Part shown: positions 1 to 8,828 of the stretch, one piece after another
Layout of the letters: each line of letters starts with the position of its first letter
Numbering within the stretch: position 1 is the first letter of the stretch
Source: Candidatus Thiothrix anitrata
GTDB taxonomy: Bacteria; Pseudomonadota; Gammaproteobacteria; Thiotrichales; Thiotrichaceae
Assembly: GCF_017901155.1 (NCBI RefSeq)
Contig: NZ_CP072800.1
Location: forward strand, 248,001 to 312,000
Direction: 5' to 3'
DNA length: 64,000 nucleotides
Program-made: the position numbers and the translations under genes
The notes under the pieces: model-generated
What the model saw: only the letters and a program-made list of their open reading frames with translations
What the model was told of the DNA's origin: nothing
Databases searched by the model: none

Positions 1-113
1 GACAGTGACAGTTCCTGACCGATGCCACGCAATGCGCCGGAAAGCACCCGCACTTGCTCCAAACGGCTGTCGATGGAAAGGCGGATGTTGTATTCCTGAT
101 AGCCAGTTTCCAT
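1..113 (-). CDS. Partial N-terminus of a protein downstream of the nucleotidyltransferase, possibly an anti-sigma/HATPase kinase
   Basis: An ATG at 113 opens a frame running off the left edge of the window. Its start overlaps the stop of the nucleotidyltransferase gene (TGATG), so the two are translationally coupled. The visible 37 residues begin METGYQEYNIRLSID and continue with a helix-like stretch ending IGQELSL. This opening (beta strand, then helix) resembles RsbW/SpoIIAB-type HATPase_c_2 regulators, and the STAS protein two genes upstream would be the usual partner of such a kinase. Only the N-terminus is present, with no N, G1 or G2 box visible, so the family is inferred from context. 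Confidence 0.5.
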   Translation of the reverse strand, partial: METGYQEYNIRLSIDSRLEQVRVLSGALRGIGQELSL

Positions 114-1315
114 CACGCCATCTCCAACTCAGGCAAAGTTTCACGTGCATTCAGCTCATGAAAACTGAGCATATTGCTAAACAGCAGCATATCGTGAATA
201 TCACCGGGATTTAAGGTGCGGCGCATATCGTCAACCAACCAACGGATTTGCGTTTCGCCGAGATTCAACAAGCTGCCATCCGGGGATATGCAGTCGCCGC
301 CAAACACCAGCTTATTATCAAGCACCGCAATACTCCCCACACGGGTGTAATCGCTAATCAGGCATTGGCTAATTTCCGCACCAGATTCAATCACACAATT
401 TGCACCAATCATGCATGGCCCGACGATTTCCGCACCTGCTTCAATTTTGGTACTGCTACCAATATAAACCGGCGGAGTAATTTTCACCTGTTCCCAGTCG
501 ATGCTAGTATTAATGCTAGTCCACACACCGGGGCGAACCTCCTTACCCGGCATTGGAAAACCTTTGATTTGGCCTTGCAAAGCCATGCGTGTTGCTGCCC
601 ACACATCAGGGACAGAACCAATGTCTACCCACTGAAAATCCATTGGCAAACCATAAAATTCTTCGCCCGCAGCGACTAATGCAGGGAATAATTGACCGCC
701 GATATCGTATTCCACCCCAGAAGGAATGTAGCGAAAAATTTCCGGTTCAAACAGGTAAATGCCGGTATTAATAGTGTTGGAAACCGCCTCTTCCGGCTTA
801 GGTTTTTCCTGAAATTGCACAATCCGTCCACGCGTATCCAGCTTTACCACGCCGTACTTGTGCACTTCTTCATGCGCTACTTCCTGCAAAATTACCGTGG
901 CAATCCCACCCTTTTCTTTATGCCAACGCAGCGCGGCACTGATGTCGAGGTCAATCCACGCATCACCGCACAACACAATAAAGGTTTCATCGAAAAATCC
1001 GGAAAAATCCTGAATCCGCTTCATCCCACCCGCTGAACCGAGAGCCTTACCCTCCAACCCGGCTTGAGTAAGCTGACCTTCGTAGGAGTACGCCATGTGC
1101 ACACCATGTTGGCTACCGTCACGAAAATAATTTTCAATCACCGGTGCCAAGTGACTGGTATTCACCACTATTTCATGCACATCATGGTTGCGTAACAAGT
1201 CGATAATCGACTCCATCACCGGTTTACGCAAAATGGGAATCATCGGTTTTGGCATTTCGTTGGTAATCGGACGCACTCGAGTCCCCTTACCTGCTGCCAG
1301 AATCATCGCTTTCAT
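113..1315 (-). CDS. NDP-sugar pyrophosphorylase (nucleotidyltransferase) with left-handed beta-helix tail
   Basis: This 400-residue protein starts with MKAMILAAGKGTRVRP, the nucleotide-binding signature of the sugar-1-phosphate nucleotidyltransferase family (G-x-G-T-R with a following K/P motif), and has CGDAWID in the sugar-metal region. From about residue 265 it has hexapeptide-like repeats (IEAGAEIVGPCMIGANCVI), as in GlmU/ManC-like acyl-helix tails. It should activate a sugar 1-phosphate as an NDP-sugar for polysaccharide synthesis; the sugar and base cannot be told. The ATG at 1315 follows a GGGGGG ribosome site; a TTG at 1339 would only add eight residues. It lies between a STAS gene and a possible anti-sigma kinase, which hints at regulated exopolysaccharide production. 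Confidence 0.85.
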   Translation of the reverse strand: MKAMILAAGKGTRVRPITNEMPKPMIPILRKPVMESIIDLLRNHDVHEIVVNTSHLAPVIENYFRDGSQHGVHMAYSYEGQLTQAGLEGKALGSAGGMKRIQDFSGFFDETFIVLCGDAWIDLDISAALRWHKEKGGIATVILQEVAHEEVHKYGVVKLDTRGRIVQFQEKPKPEEAVSNTINTGIYLFEPEIFRYIPSGVEYDIGGQLFPALVAAGEEFYGLPMDFQWVDIGSVPDVWAATRMALQGQIKGFPMPGKEVRPGVWTSINTSIDWEQVKITPPVYIGSSTKIEAGAEIVGPCMIGANCVIESGAEISQCLISDYTRVGSIAVLDNKLVFGGDCISPDGSLLNLGETQIRWLVDDMRRTLNPGDIHDMLLFSNMLSFHELNARETLPELEMA

Positions 1316-1364
1316 CAACACCCCCCCCGCATTTATCAACGTTTATTCATGCCCATGCAGCAAC

Positions 1365-1703
1365 TTAAGCTGCGATCGCCTCCACCGCAGCGTCGACACT
1401 CGCAGCCATACGAAACACTCGCTCCATACGGGTTAACTTAAATAAATCAGCGACAATACCTGTTGCGCCAGCAATAATCAGATCACCTCGGTTGCCGACC
1501 ATCTTCAGCAAGCTAACCAGCGCACCTAAACTACTACTGTCCATGAAAGTTACCTGACTAATGTCGAGAACAATACGGGTAGCTCCATCATCAATAAGTT
1601 GGGAAATTTGAACTTTGAGTTCCGGTGCAATGGCAGCATCCATGCGTGTATCCAGAACTGTGACAATGGTGAACTCACCTTGAGTACGGGTTGAAAATTG
1701 CAT
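1365..1703 (-). CDS. STAS-domain anti-sigma factor antagonist
   Basis: A 112-residue protein made of one STAS domain. The signature DSSSLGALVSL has Asp55 followed by serines 56-58; the middle position is where SpoIIAA/RsbV-type proteins are phosphorylated by a cognate HATPase kinase. Known members switch partners between a kinase and its target according to phosphorylation, with a PP2C (SpoIIE-type) phosphatase removing the phosphate. Both possible partners are close by: the partial gene at 1-113 and the REC-SpoIIE protein at 4702-5901. The ATG at 1703 has GAGGAT upstream. The gene heads a minus-strand operon with the nucleotidyltransferase. Confidence 0.9.
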   Translation of the reverse strand: MQFSTRTQGEFTIVTVLDTRMDAAIAPELKVQISQLIDDGATRIVLDISQVTFMDSSSLGALVSLLKMVGNRGDLIIAGATGIVADLFKLTRMERVFRMAASVDAAVEAIAA

Positions 1704-1905
1704 TTTCGTTATCCTCGTTATTGTTAGATTCTAATTGAGAACTTATCGTTTTAATTAACTGGGTTTATTCTATACCTAGCAGACAACAGGTAGCAATAGC
1801 CAGATTAACATCAACAGTTTGATCAATAGAACTTTCTTATAAAGCGTAGCTTAGGTAGAATATTCGCCATATTTATCACAACAATAAACGCACAGGATAC
1901 CCACC

Positions 1906-3054
1906 ATGTCAGATACTCAGGCAGCAGCTCAATTGTTCGTCGAAACCAGCGGAAGCAGTGACGGCTTATTTACTTTACTTGATCTTGCACTGAACGCTGG
2001 AGCGAAAAGCCTGCTAGTGCTTGCAGCAGATGCCAATGGCTTTACCCCAGCACAATTAGATGCGCGGCTACAAGCCTTACCGATTCCGGTATTTGGCGGG
2101 ATTTTCCCGGAAATCATTGCTGACGGACAAAGCCTGAAGCTGGGGAGCTTGGTGTGTGCGTTACCGATTACGGCACAAGTGCACCACATCGAAAGACTGT
2201 CCGATGCTGATGTCGATTACTTCCCGGCCACCGAAGCATTGGAAGCACAAATCCCGGCGGGTTCAACCTTAATCACCTTAGTAGACGGGTTAAGCAAGCG
2301 CATTGCCTCATTGCTAGAGAACCTGTACGAGGTATTCGGCAGCCGTTACCGTTACCTTGGCGGCGGTGCTGGCTCCCTTAGCTTTGAGCAAAAACCCTGC
2401 ATTATCAGCAATCAGGGATTAATGATGGACTGTGCTCAACTCACGGCACTGTCTGCACCGGTCAGTATTGGCATTGATCACGGCTGGGATAAGTTTGCCG
2501 GACCATTTTTTGTGACGGGCGCGTATGACAACACCATTACCACGATTGACTACAAACCCGCGTTTGAGGTTTACCGAGAGGTGGTGGAAGCCGACAGCGG
2601 ACAACAGTTTACTACGAATAACTTCTTCGACTTAGCGAAAGCCTATCCTTTTGGCTTAGACCGTTTGTCTGGTAATGTGGTAGTGCGTGATCCCCTATTT
2701 CGAGATGACAATAAACTAGTATGTGTCGGTGAAGTGCCCGCCAACCACATTATTTACATTCTCAAAGGCGAAGCAGATAGCTTACTGGAGGCCTCACAAC
2801 GTTGTGCGCAACGCGCCCAGACTGACGCACCGCCTTTACTAGGTTTACTGTTTGATTGCATTAGCCGCACCTTATTTTTGGAAGAACGCTTCACGGAAGA
2901 GGTGAACAATATCCACAGTGCCCTACCGAACGGCGTACCATTAGCAGGAGCTTTGTCACTTGGCGAAATTGCCGATGCTGGGAATACCTGCCTAGAGTTT
3001 TTCAATAAAACCGCTGTTTTAGGCATTCTCACACACGAGGAATCTGCCGCATGA
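1906..3054 (+). CDS. FIST N/C-domain sensory protein
   Basis: The 382-residue soluble protein has no signal peptide and reads as a FIST_N domain (about 10-210, with the LGGGAGSLSF region near 150) followed by FIST_C (about 220-375, ending in GVPLAGALSLGEI). FIST proteins are proposed small-ligand sensors feeding two-component or chemotaxis systems. Its stop overlaps the start of the hybrid kinase gene (ATGA at 3051-3054), so it is very probably the input component of that kinase, which has no membrane segment. The start at 1906 has AGGATA upstream. The 202 bases before it separate it from the divergent STAS gene and probably hold both promoters. Confidence 0.88.
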   Translation: MSDTQAAAQLFVETSGSSDGLFTLLDLALNAGAKSLLVLAADANGFTPAQLDARLQALPIPVFGGIFPEIIADGQSLKLGSLVCALPITAQVHHIERLSDADVDYFPATEALEAQIPAGSTLITLVDGLSKRIASLLENLYEVFGSRYRYLGGGAGSLSFEQKPCIISNQGLMMDCAQLTALSAPVSIGIDHGWDKFAGPFFVTGAYDNTITTIDYKPAFEVYREVVEADSGQQFTTNNFFDLAKAYPFGLDRLSGNVVVRDPLFRDDNKLVCVGEVPANHIIYILKGEADSLLEASQRCAQRAQTDAPPLLGLLFDCISRTLFLEERFTEEVNNIHSALPNGVPLAGALSLGEIADAGNTCLEFFNKTAVLGILTHEESAA

Positions 3055-4718
3055 ATTCAACGCTGGAGCTAGTTTCTGTCCAGTATGCCTTGGCACTACT
3101 GATCGGTCAGGATTTAGATTTGCGTACCATGTTGCGTAAATTCCTGCCCCCCGCATTAAAACTACTCAACTGTCGCAGCGGTTATATTTGGCTGCATAAC
3201 AGTAAAATACCTACGTGCACTGAACATACCGCACCAGCTCCATGCTACGGTTACCCAGCCTTACACGGCACACTGACTCAAGACCAGCCATTATTGGCAA
3301 ACGAAATCCAACGCATTGCCTCTCAAGGCTGGCAGATCAACAAGCCCGGAGAAATCCATGCACTCGCGGGTGTACCTCACCATTTCATGCCGCTAGGAAA
3401 CAATGGTTTGTTAGTGCTGGTACGCGACCCACCCCTTCCTGAGAGTTACTTGCTAGCTCTAGGTCTGGTGCTAAAACGTTTGGAAACCGCTTGTTTGGCA
3501 TGCCAACAACATGCCCAATTAGAAGAAGCCCGCGCTGAAGCCTTAAAAGCCAAAGCAACCGCAGAAAAAGCCAGCAAAGCAAAAAGTGAATTCTTGGCAA
3601 TGATCAGCCATGAAATCCGTACCCCGATGAATGGCATTATCGGCTTGACTGACCTGATGCTTTATAGTGAAACATCACAGACGCAACGTGAATACCTCGG
3701 CATGATCAAGTCATCATCCAATGCGTTGCTGGGCATTATTAATGAAATCCTTGATTTTTCACGGATAGAAGCGGGAACCTTCCAGCTCAGCTTCTCACCC
3801 TTCGCACTACGCGCACTCTTGCAAGACACCCTCACCCCATTACGTATGCGGGCATTGGAAAAGCAGCTTGAGTTTCAATGGGAAGTCTCCCCTAATGTGC
3901 CGGATTTAATCAGCGGTGACGCAGGCCGTTTACGTCAAATTATGATCAACCTCGTGGGCAATGCGATTAAATTCACCGAACACGGCTTCATACAAATCAC
4001 CATCAGCGAGCAAAGTGGTGCACCAACAGGCAAAGTTCAATTATTGTTTGCGGTACGCGATACCGGTATTGGCATTTCCGCAGAAAAACAAGCCAACATT
4101 TTCCAACCCTTTCACCAAGCAGATAACACCATCAGCCGACGTTACGGAGGCACTGGTTTAGGCTTGACCATTTCCGCACAATTAATTGGCATGATGGGCG
4201 GTCATTTACAAGTAGAAAGCGATCTGGGGCAAGGCAGTATTTTCCACTTCGACCTGCTACTGGATGTTGCCAAACAAGCCACTACCCAAGCTGCGCCAGA
4301 GACTATTACAACACTGCAAATCAGTACCCGCCCATTGCACATACTGTTAGCCGAAGACAATCCGGTAAACCGTATGTTAGCGGTGCGTTTGCTAAGCAAA
4401 GCAGGCCATCAAGTCACCGCAGTAGAAAATGGACGTGCCGCCGTCCAAGCCTGGGAAACAACCCCGCCCGATGTTATCTTAATGGATGTACAAATGCCGG
4501 AAATGGACGGTTTGGAAGCCACTCACATGATCCGCACAGCAGAACAACAACGACAACTGCCACGCACCCCCATTATCGCCTTAACTGCCAATGCCATGGA
4601 AAGCGACAAAACCCAATGCTTACAAATCGGCATGGATGACTTCCTCAGCAAACCTTTTAAAGCACAAGAACTACTCGAAGTGTTGCAACACACCTGTTTG
4701 ACTACTGCAACTCCATAA
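3051..4718 (+). CDS. Soluble hybrid histidine kinase/response regulator, partner of FIST protein
   Basis: A 555-residue kinase without transmembrane helices. The first 165 residues look like a divergent GAF-type sensor region, followed by an alanine/lysine-rich coiled coil (about 160-178). HisKA has [11 protein letters not shown] with His187 as the phospho-acceptor. HATPase_c has a GDAGRLRQIMINLVGNAIKF N box, DTGIGI and GGTGLGLTI. The C-terminal receiver domain carries ILMDVQMPEMDG with Asp479 as acceptor. The hybrid design needs an Hpt relay, and an Hpt gene lies at 6007-6369. It is translationally coupled to the FIST gene and converges on the REC-SpoIIE gene, overlapping it by 17 bases. Confidence 0.9.
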   Translation: MNSTLELVSVQYALALLIGQDLDLRTMLRKFLPPALKLLNCRSGYIWLHNSKIPTCTEHTAPAPCYGYPALHGTLTQDQPLLANEIQRIASQGWQINKPGEIHALAGVPHHFMPLGNNGLLVLVRDPPLPESYLLALGLVLKRLETACLACQQHAQLEEARAEALKAKATAEKASKAKSEFLAMISHEIRTPMNGIIGLTDLMLYSETSQTQREYLGMIKSSSNALLGIINEILDFSRIEAGTFQLSFSPFALRALLQDTLTPLRMRALEKQLEFQWEVSPNVPDLISGDAGRLRQIMINLVGNAIKFTEHGFIQITISEQSGAPTGKVQLLFAVRDTGIGISAEKQANIFQPFHQADNTISRRYGGTGLGLTISAQLIGMMGGHLQVESDLGQGSIFHFDLLLDVAKQATTQAAPETITTLQISTRPLHILLAEDNPVNRMLAVRLLSKAGHQVTAVENGRAAVQAWETTPPDVILMDVQMPEMDGLEATHMIRTAEQQRQLPRTPIIALTANAMESDKTQCLQIGMDDFLSKPFKAQELLEVLQHTCLTTATP

Positions 4719-5901
4719 CTAACAGAGAAATATCATCCGGGCGGGTCAAAGCCACCTGATCCAACCCTAAGTGCGTCCGCAATGCGCCGATCAAAGCATC
4801 CTTAGGTTTCCCAAGATGTAGCTGCAAAGCTTGTAACAGCATAGCCTCGCTCAACAAATCACCGGTTACTGTCGGCAATTCCAGCAAACCATCCGAATAC
4901 AACACAAAACGGCTACCACTTGGAAAAGGCACACTGATCGTTTCATATTCCACATCCGGTAACAAACCAATGGGAAAGCCCGTGCAGTCGACTTGCTCCA
5001 TCCGACCACTCACTGGCGTATAGATAAATGGCTGTGGATGCCCAGCTTGCACAAAGTGTAATTGCTCTTGCTTGGTATCAACCACGCCGAGAATCAACGT
5101 CAGATAATGGTCGCCCGTATCCAATTGCTCATGCAAATGCTGATTGAGCCGTGTTGCCAAGCGTTCTGGAATAACCGCAACGTGCGGTGTATCGAGTTCT
5201 TCCGGGCAATGCAATTCACTGGTGGCACTCAATAAAGTCTGTAAACACATCGACAACAAAGCCGACGCAATCCCATGCCCGGAAACATCAATTGAATAAA
5301 AAAAGAACAACTCATCGTTTAATGGGAAATAATTAAAGGTATCCCCGCCAATGTATTGTGCTGGCTGGAAAAACCAATCAACACTCACACGCCCAAAACT
5401 TTTCTGACTAGGCAACACGCCGGTTTGTAATACCGCAGCACGTTCCAAATCACTTTGAATCAAACGCTGGGCAGCAGACAAGGAGTGATTGACACTTTCC
5501 AAATGACGATTTTTTTCTTCCAGACGATGCTCTAAATCCAGCACACGCTGCGCTGCACGCAAACGCACTTCCAATTCTTCACGCACAATCGGCTTAGTAG
5601 CAAAATCATCCGCACCAGCCTCCATACCGTGAATCAGGTTTTGTTTACCCGACATACCCGTAAGTAAAATGATGTACACGTAATAAGGTAAATTTGCTGC
5701 ACGGATGGTGCGACACAAGGTAGGCCCATCCATACACGGCATCACCCAATCACTGATTACCAATTGAAAATGTTGCTGCTGCATTAATTCCCACGCAGCT
5801 TGCCCGTGATCAGCCAGCACCACGTTATGCCCCATTAGGGTCAGGATACGCCGCAAAATCAACTGCATATCTCTAGCATCGTCTACCACTAGAATATTCA
5901 T
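4702..5901 (-). CDS. Response regulator with SpoIIE/PP2C-type serine phosphatase output
   Basis: The 399-residue protein has an N-terminal receiver domain (VVDDARDM acidic pocket, phospho-acceptor Asp51 in ISDWVMP, then a KP pair), a coiled-coil linker with LEHRLEEKNRHLE, and a SpoIIE-type PP2C domain with DVSGHGIASALL and LYSDGLLELPT metal-binding motifs. Known proteins of this build (RsbU/HsbR-like) dephosphorylate a STAS antagonist when their receiver is phosphorylated. The obvious substrate is the STAS protein at 1365-1703. I chose ATG 5901, which gives the conserved MNILVVDD opening; GTG 5907 would add two residues. It converges on the FIST-associated hybrid kinase, a possible phosphodonor via Hpt. 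Confidence 0.9.
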   Translation of the reverse strand: MNILVVDDARDMQLILRRILTLMGHNVVLADHGQAAWELMQQQHFQLVISDWVMPCMDGPTLCRTIRAANLPYYVYIILLTGMSGKQNLIHGMEAGADDFATKPIVREELEVRLRAAQRVLDLEHRLEEKNRHLESVNHSLSAAQRLIQSDLERAAVLQTGVLPSQKSFGRVSVDWFFQPAQYIGGDTFNYFPLNDELFFFYSIDVSGHGIASALLSMCLQTLLSATSELHCPEELDTPHVAVIPERLATRLNQHLHEQLDTGDHYLTLILGVVDTKQEQLHFVQAGHPQPFIYTPVSGRMEQVDCTGFPIGLLPDVEYETISVPFPSGSRFVLYSDGLLELPTVTGDLLSEAMLLQALQLHLGKPKDALIGALRTHLGLDQVALTRPDDISLLVMELQ

Positions 5902-6006
5902 TGCCACCAGTCTTTTTTATGATTTGAATGAAATGGGTTATTAGGTGTATCCTAGCACCAATCAAAGCTCAAAATATATAACTATAAGCCCATGGGTAAT
6001 GGAATT

Positions 6007-6369
6007 ATGACAAGCACAACAATTCAAATTATCGACGAAGACACCTATTACGAACTGCAAGAAATCATGGCAGACGAGTTCGCTGAACTCTTAGCAGTTT
6101 TCCATGAAGATGCTGCCGCCTCCTTAGCTAATTTACAGCAATATATCGTGCAGGGTGAAACTCAGCAAGTTGGCGCACTTTGCCACAAACTCAAATCCAG
6201 TAGCCGTTTGATTGGTGCATTCCACATGGCAGAATTGGCACGCTTGCTGGAAGAATACAAAGACAATAACAATCAATTACTTGCCACCACCTATTGCCAA
6301 CAATTAGCCGAAGCATACACCGAAGTTTGCCAATGGTTGGCTGAACACACCAACAATTTATCCACTTAA
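6007..6369 (+). CDS. Hpt domain phosphotransfer protein
   Basis: A small (about 120 residue) all-helical protein. The HPt signature ALCHKLKSSSRLIGA contains the phospho-acceptor His60, with the usual lysine after it. It would carry phosphate from the receiver of a hybrid kinase to a stand-alone response regulator. Two hybrid kinases (3051-4718 and 6954-8294) and one receiver-output protein (4702-5901) in the same block are the natural partners. ATG 6007 has GGA five bases upstream; ATG 5992 in the same frame would add five residues and has no ribosome site. It precedes the H-NOX gene by 30 bases and is probably co-transcribed with it. Confidence 0.88.
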   Translation: MTSTTIQIIDEDTYYELQEIMADEFAELLAVFHEDAAASLANLQQYIVQGETQQVGALCHKLKSSSRLIGAFHMAELARLLEEYKDNNNQLLATTYCQQLAEAYTEVCQWLAEHTNNLST

Positions 6370-6399
6370 GCCATATTAATAATAGTAACTGGGGGTCTT

Positions 6400-6951
6400 A
6401 TGAAAGGTTTAGTCTTTACCGAATTTCTGGAAATGGTTGAGAGTAAATTCTCGCCTGACATGGTTGATGACATCATTGACGATTCCGATCTGCCTTCCGG
6501 GGGGGCATACACCGCCGTTGGCACGTATCCGCACTCCGAAATGCTGGCACTGGTGCAAAATTTATCCCAAAAAACTAGCCTGCCGATTCCGGCCTTGGTG
6601 AAAATTTTTGGGCAGCATCTGTTCGGGCGATTTGTTGAGCTGTATCCCAGTTTTTTTCAGAATACTCGTAATGCCTTTGATTTTCTGGAATCCATTGAAA
6701 ATTATGTGCATATCGAAGTGCGCAAACTTTACCCCGACGCGGAATTACCCACCTTTGAAACCAACCGCAATGCCGATGATAGCAAACTCGTGATGGTCTA
6801 CCGCTCCAACCATCCGTTTGCTTCACTGGCAGAAGGCCTGATCGAAGGTTGCCTCAACCATTTCAACGAAAAGGCACAAGTGGAAATCCTTGACCAGTCA
6901 GCGGGCCGAGGGACACAGGTCGCATTCCACATTACACGTATGGCAGCCTGA
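6400..6951 (+). CDS. H-NOX haem nitric-oxide/oxygen-binding sensor
   Basis: The 183-residue protein opens with [14 protein letters not shown], typical of bacterial H-NOX. The proximal haem ligand is His104 in [16 protein letters not shown]. The propionate-binding Y-x-S-x-R motif reads YRSNH here (Tyr134, Ser136, His138), so the arginine is replaced by histidine. The position matching the distal tyrosine of oxygen-binding members (Tyr140 in the Caldanaerobacter protein) is Leu143, which predicts NO rather than O2 sensing. Three bases after its stop comes a soluble hybrid kinase, the usual arrangement in which NO-bound H-NOX inhibits kinase autophosphorylation. A GGGGGT ribosome site precedes the ATG. 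Confidence 0.93.
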   Translation: MKGLVFTEFLEMVESKFSPDMVDDIIDDSDLPSGGAYTAVGTYPHSEMLALVQNLSQKTSLPIPALVKIFGQHLFGRFVELYPSFFQNTRNAFDFLESIENYVHIEVRKLYPDAELPTFETNRNADDSKLVMVYRSNHPFASLAEGLIEGCLNHFNEKAQVEILDQSAGRGTQVAFHITRMAA

Positions 6952-6953
6952 AC

Positions 6954-8294
6954 ATGTCCGACGAATTGGTGGCACGACTGGAAAAACGCCTGGAGCGGGA
7001 GCGCGTTGCCCGTAAACAGGCGGAGCAATTGCTGGAAAGCAAAAGCCTAGCCCTGTACCAAGCCAATCAGGAATTACGCGCCCTTGCCGATTCACAAGAA
7101 CAAACGCTTGTAGAGCGCACAAGTGAACTGGTGGAAGCACGCGATCAAGCTCTGGCCGCTAATCGCGCCAAAAGCGCCTTCCTCGCCGCCATGAGTCACG
7201 AAATCCGCACGCCAATGAATGGTATTATCGGCATGACCACGCTGTTGCAGCACACGACCTTACAGCCGGAGCAAGCGCACCAAGTGGACACCATTCTGCA
7301 ATCGGCACAGTCTTTGCTCGTCATTATCAATGACATCCTCGACATTTCACGGCTGGAAGCGGGCAAGCTGGAACTGCTGGATGAACCGTTCCGCGTATGC
7401 GACATTTTGCCTAACGTGATTGCCACCATGCGCACCATTGCGGAACAAAAACAATTGGCACTGGAACTGCACGTGGCGGAGGATTTTCCGAAACAGCTAC
7501 ACGGTGATTCATTGCGTTTGCGCCAAGTGTTACTCAATCTGATCGGCAATGCCATCAAGTTTACTCAACAGGGCAAAGTCATTGTGCGGGTAAACCCAGC
7601 GGGTGAGGATGTTCTGCGCTTTGAAGTACAGGATACTGGCACAGGCATCTCGCCGGAAAAACAAGACAAGCTATTCCATGCTTTCAGCCAGATCAACCGT
7701 TATGACCAGCACAATCACAGCGGAACCGGGCTGGGATTGGCCATCAGCCGCAAACTGATCACGCTAATGGGCGGCACGATCGGTGTGAACAGCAAGCTTG
7801 GGGAAGGCAGTACTTTTTGGTTTGAAATTCCGGCAATTGTACACGGCAAGTTACCGGTCTCTTGCGAGCAACCTGCGGACGCACAGCGCGTACCCAGAAC
7901 TACCAACGACGGTGATGAACCCGTGCGTATCTTGGTCGTAGAAGACCACAAAGTTAACCAAATGGTGGCGCGTGGAATGCTGACAAAACTCGGCTATCAC
8001 GTCACGCTGGCAGAAGACGGTTTTCAAGCACTAGACTGTCTGCATCAAGCAAAGTTTGCGCTGATTTTAATGGACATCCAAATGCCCGGCATAAGCGGTG
8101 TGGAAACCACACAACGCATCCGTGCCGAATTCCCACATTTGGCGGCCACGCCGATCATCGCGCTGACTGCCAATGCCATGAAGGGCGACGAACAAGAATA
8201 CTTGGCAGCGGGTATGAATGCCTGCCTGACCAAGCCGATCCAAATGGACACACTAGCCAATACATTGCTGGATTGGTGTCCCGTCACGGTGTAA
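6954..8294 (+). CDS. H-NOX-associated soluble hybrid histidine kinase
   Basis: This 446-residue kinase has no sensor domain and no membrane segment. It begins with a coiled coil of about 70 residues ([18 protein letters not shown]), then HisKA with [11 protein letters not shown] and His82, HATPase_c with DTGTGIS and GTGLGLAIS, and a receiver domain with [10 protein letters not shown] and Asp374. That build, next to an H-NOX gene, matches the HnoK/HaHK class whose activity is controlled by direct binding of H-NOX. The receiver means signal passes on through an Hpt protein, and one is encoded two genes upstream. Known outputs in other bacteria are c-di-GMP and biofilm control; no GGDEF/EAL gene is in the window, so the output here is open. 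Confidence 0.9.
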   Translation: MSDELVARLEKRLERERVARKQAEQLLESKSLALYQANQELRALADSQEQTLVERTSELVEARDQALAANRAKSAFLAAMSHEIRTPMNGIIGMTTLLQHTTLQPEQAHQVDTILQSAQSLLVIINDILDISRLEAGKLELLDEPFRVCDILPNVIATMRTIAEQKQLALELHVAEDFPKQLHGDSLRLRQVLLNLIGNAIKFTQQGKVIVRVNPAGEDVLRFEVQDTGTGISPEKQDKLFHAFSQINRYDQHNHSGTGLGLAISRKLITLMGGTIGVNSKLGEGSTFWFEIPAIVHGKLPVSCEQPADAQRVPRTTNDGDEPVRILVVEDHKVNQMVARGMLTKLGYHVTLAEDGFQALDCLHQAKFALILMDIQMPGISGVETTQRIRAEFPHLAATPIIALTANAMKGDEQEYLAAGMNACLTKPIQMDTLANTLLDWCPVTV

Positions 8295-8306
8295 AGGGGA
8301 ATACCG

Positions 8307-8828
8307 ATGAATAGTTTGCAACACCTATTACTCAGCACCCTGCTTGGGTTGGTAGTTTACCTGATCATCCAGAACCAGCAATTGCAGGCCAGCTTGCAAC
8401 ACGCACAACAAACTACAGCGACAACACTGACAGCCACACTCGAACCACTGGCAGAAAAGCTGGATGCCATCAATACTGTCACCACCAAACTCGGCAAGGA
8501 AACCGATGATGCGGCAAACCAGAAACTCACCGCACTCCAAAAGCACCTAGGTCTGTATAAAATCCTATCCACCGTCAATCAGGCAGAACGCTTGCGGGCA
8601 GAGGGCAAAGGTGCGGAAGCCGCAGAAAAACTCACCAGCACTAAAAAACCTATATGGGGGGCAGGCGAAACCTTCGCTGCTCACAAAGCCAAATTACAAG
8701 GGCTAATGGGGCCAATCGACAAACTGACAGGCGCATGGAAAAGCGGTGATACCAGCGCCAATGTGGATGCAGTACGCAAAGAACTCGAAGCAGTCTTAGG
8801 AGCACTTAATAATGACGCAGCAAAATAA
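8307..8828 (+). CDS. Membrane-anchored coiled-coil protein of unknown function
   Basis: A 173-residue protein with an N-terminal hydrophobic segment (LLLSTLLGLVVYLIIQN, about 7-23) followed by a glutamine/alanine-rich helical periplasmic region. I do not recognise a family. ATG 8307 follows AAGGGG. Its last 17 bases overlap the start of the first DUF3131 gene (8812), so it is coupled to it and probably works with it, perhaps as a membrane tether or assembly factor. It starts 12 bases after the H-NOX kinase gene, so read-through from the signalling operon is possible. Confidence 0.75.
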   Translation: MNSLQHLLLSTLLGLVVYLIIQNQQLQASLQHAQQTTATTLTATLEPLAEKLDAINTVTTKLGKETDDAANQKLTALQKHLGLYKILSTVNQAERLRAEGKGAEAAEKLTSTKKPIWGAGETFAAHKAKLQGLMGPIDKLTGAWKSGDTSANVDAVRKELEAVLGALNNDAAK

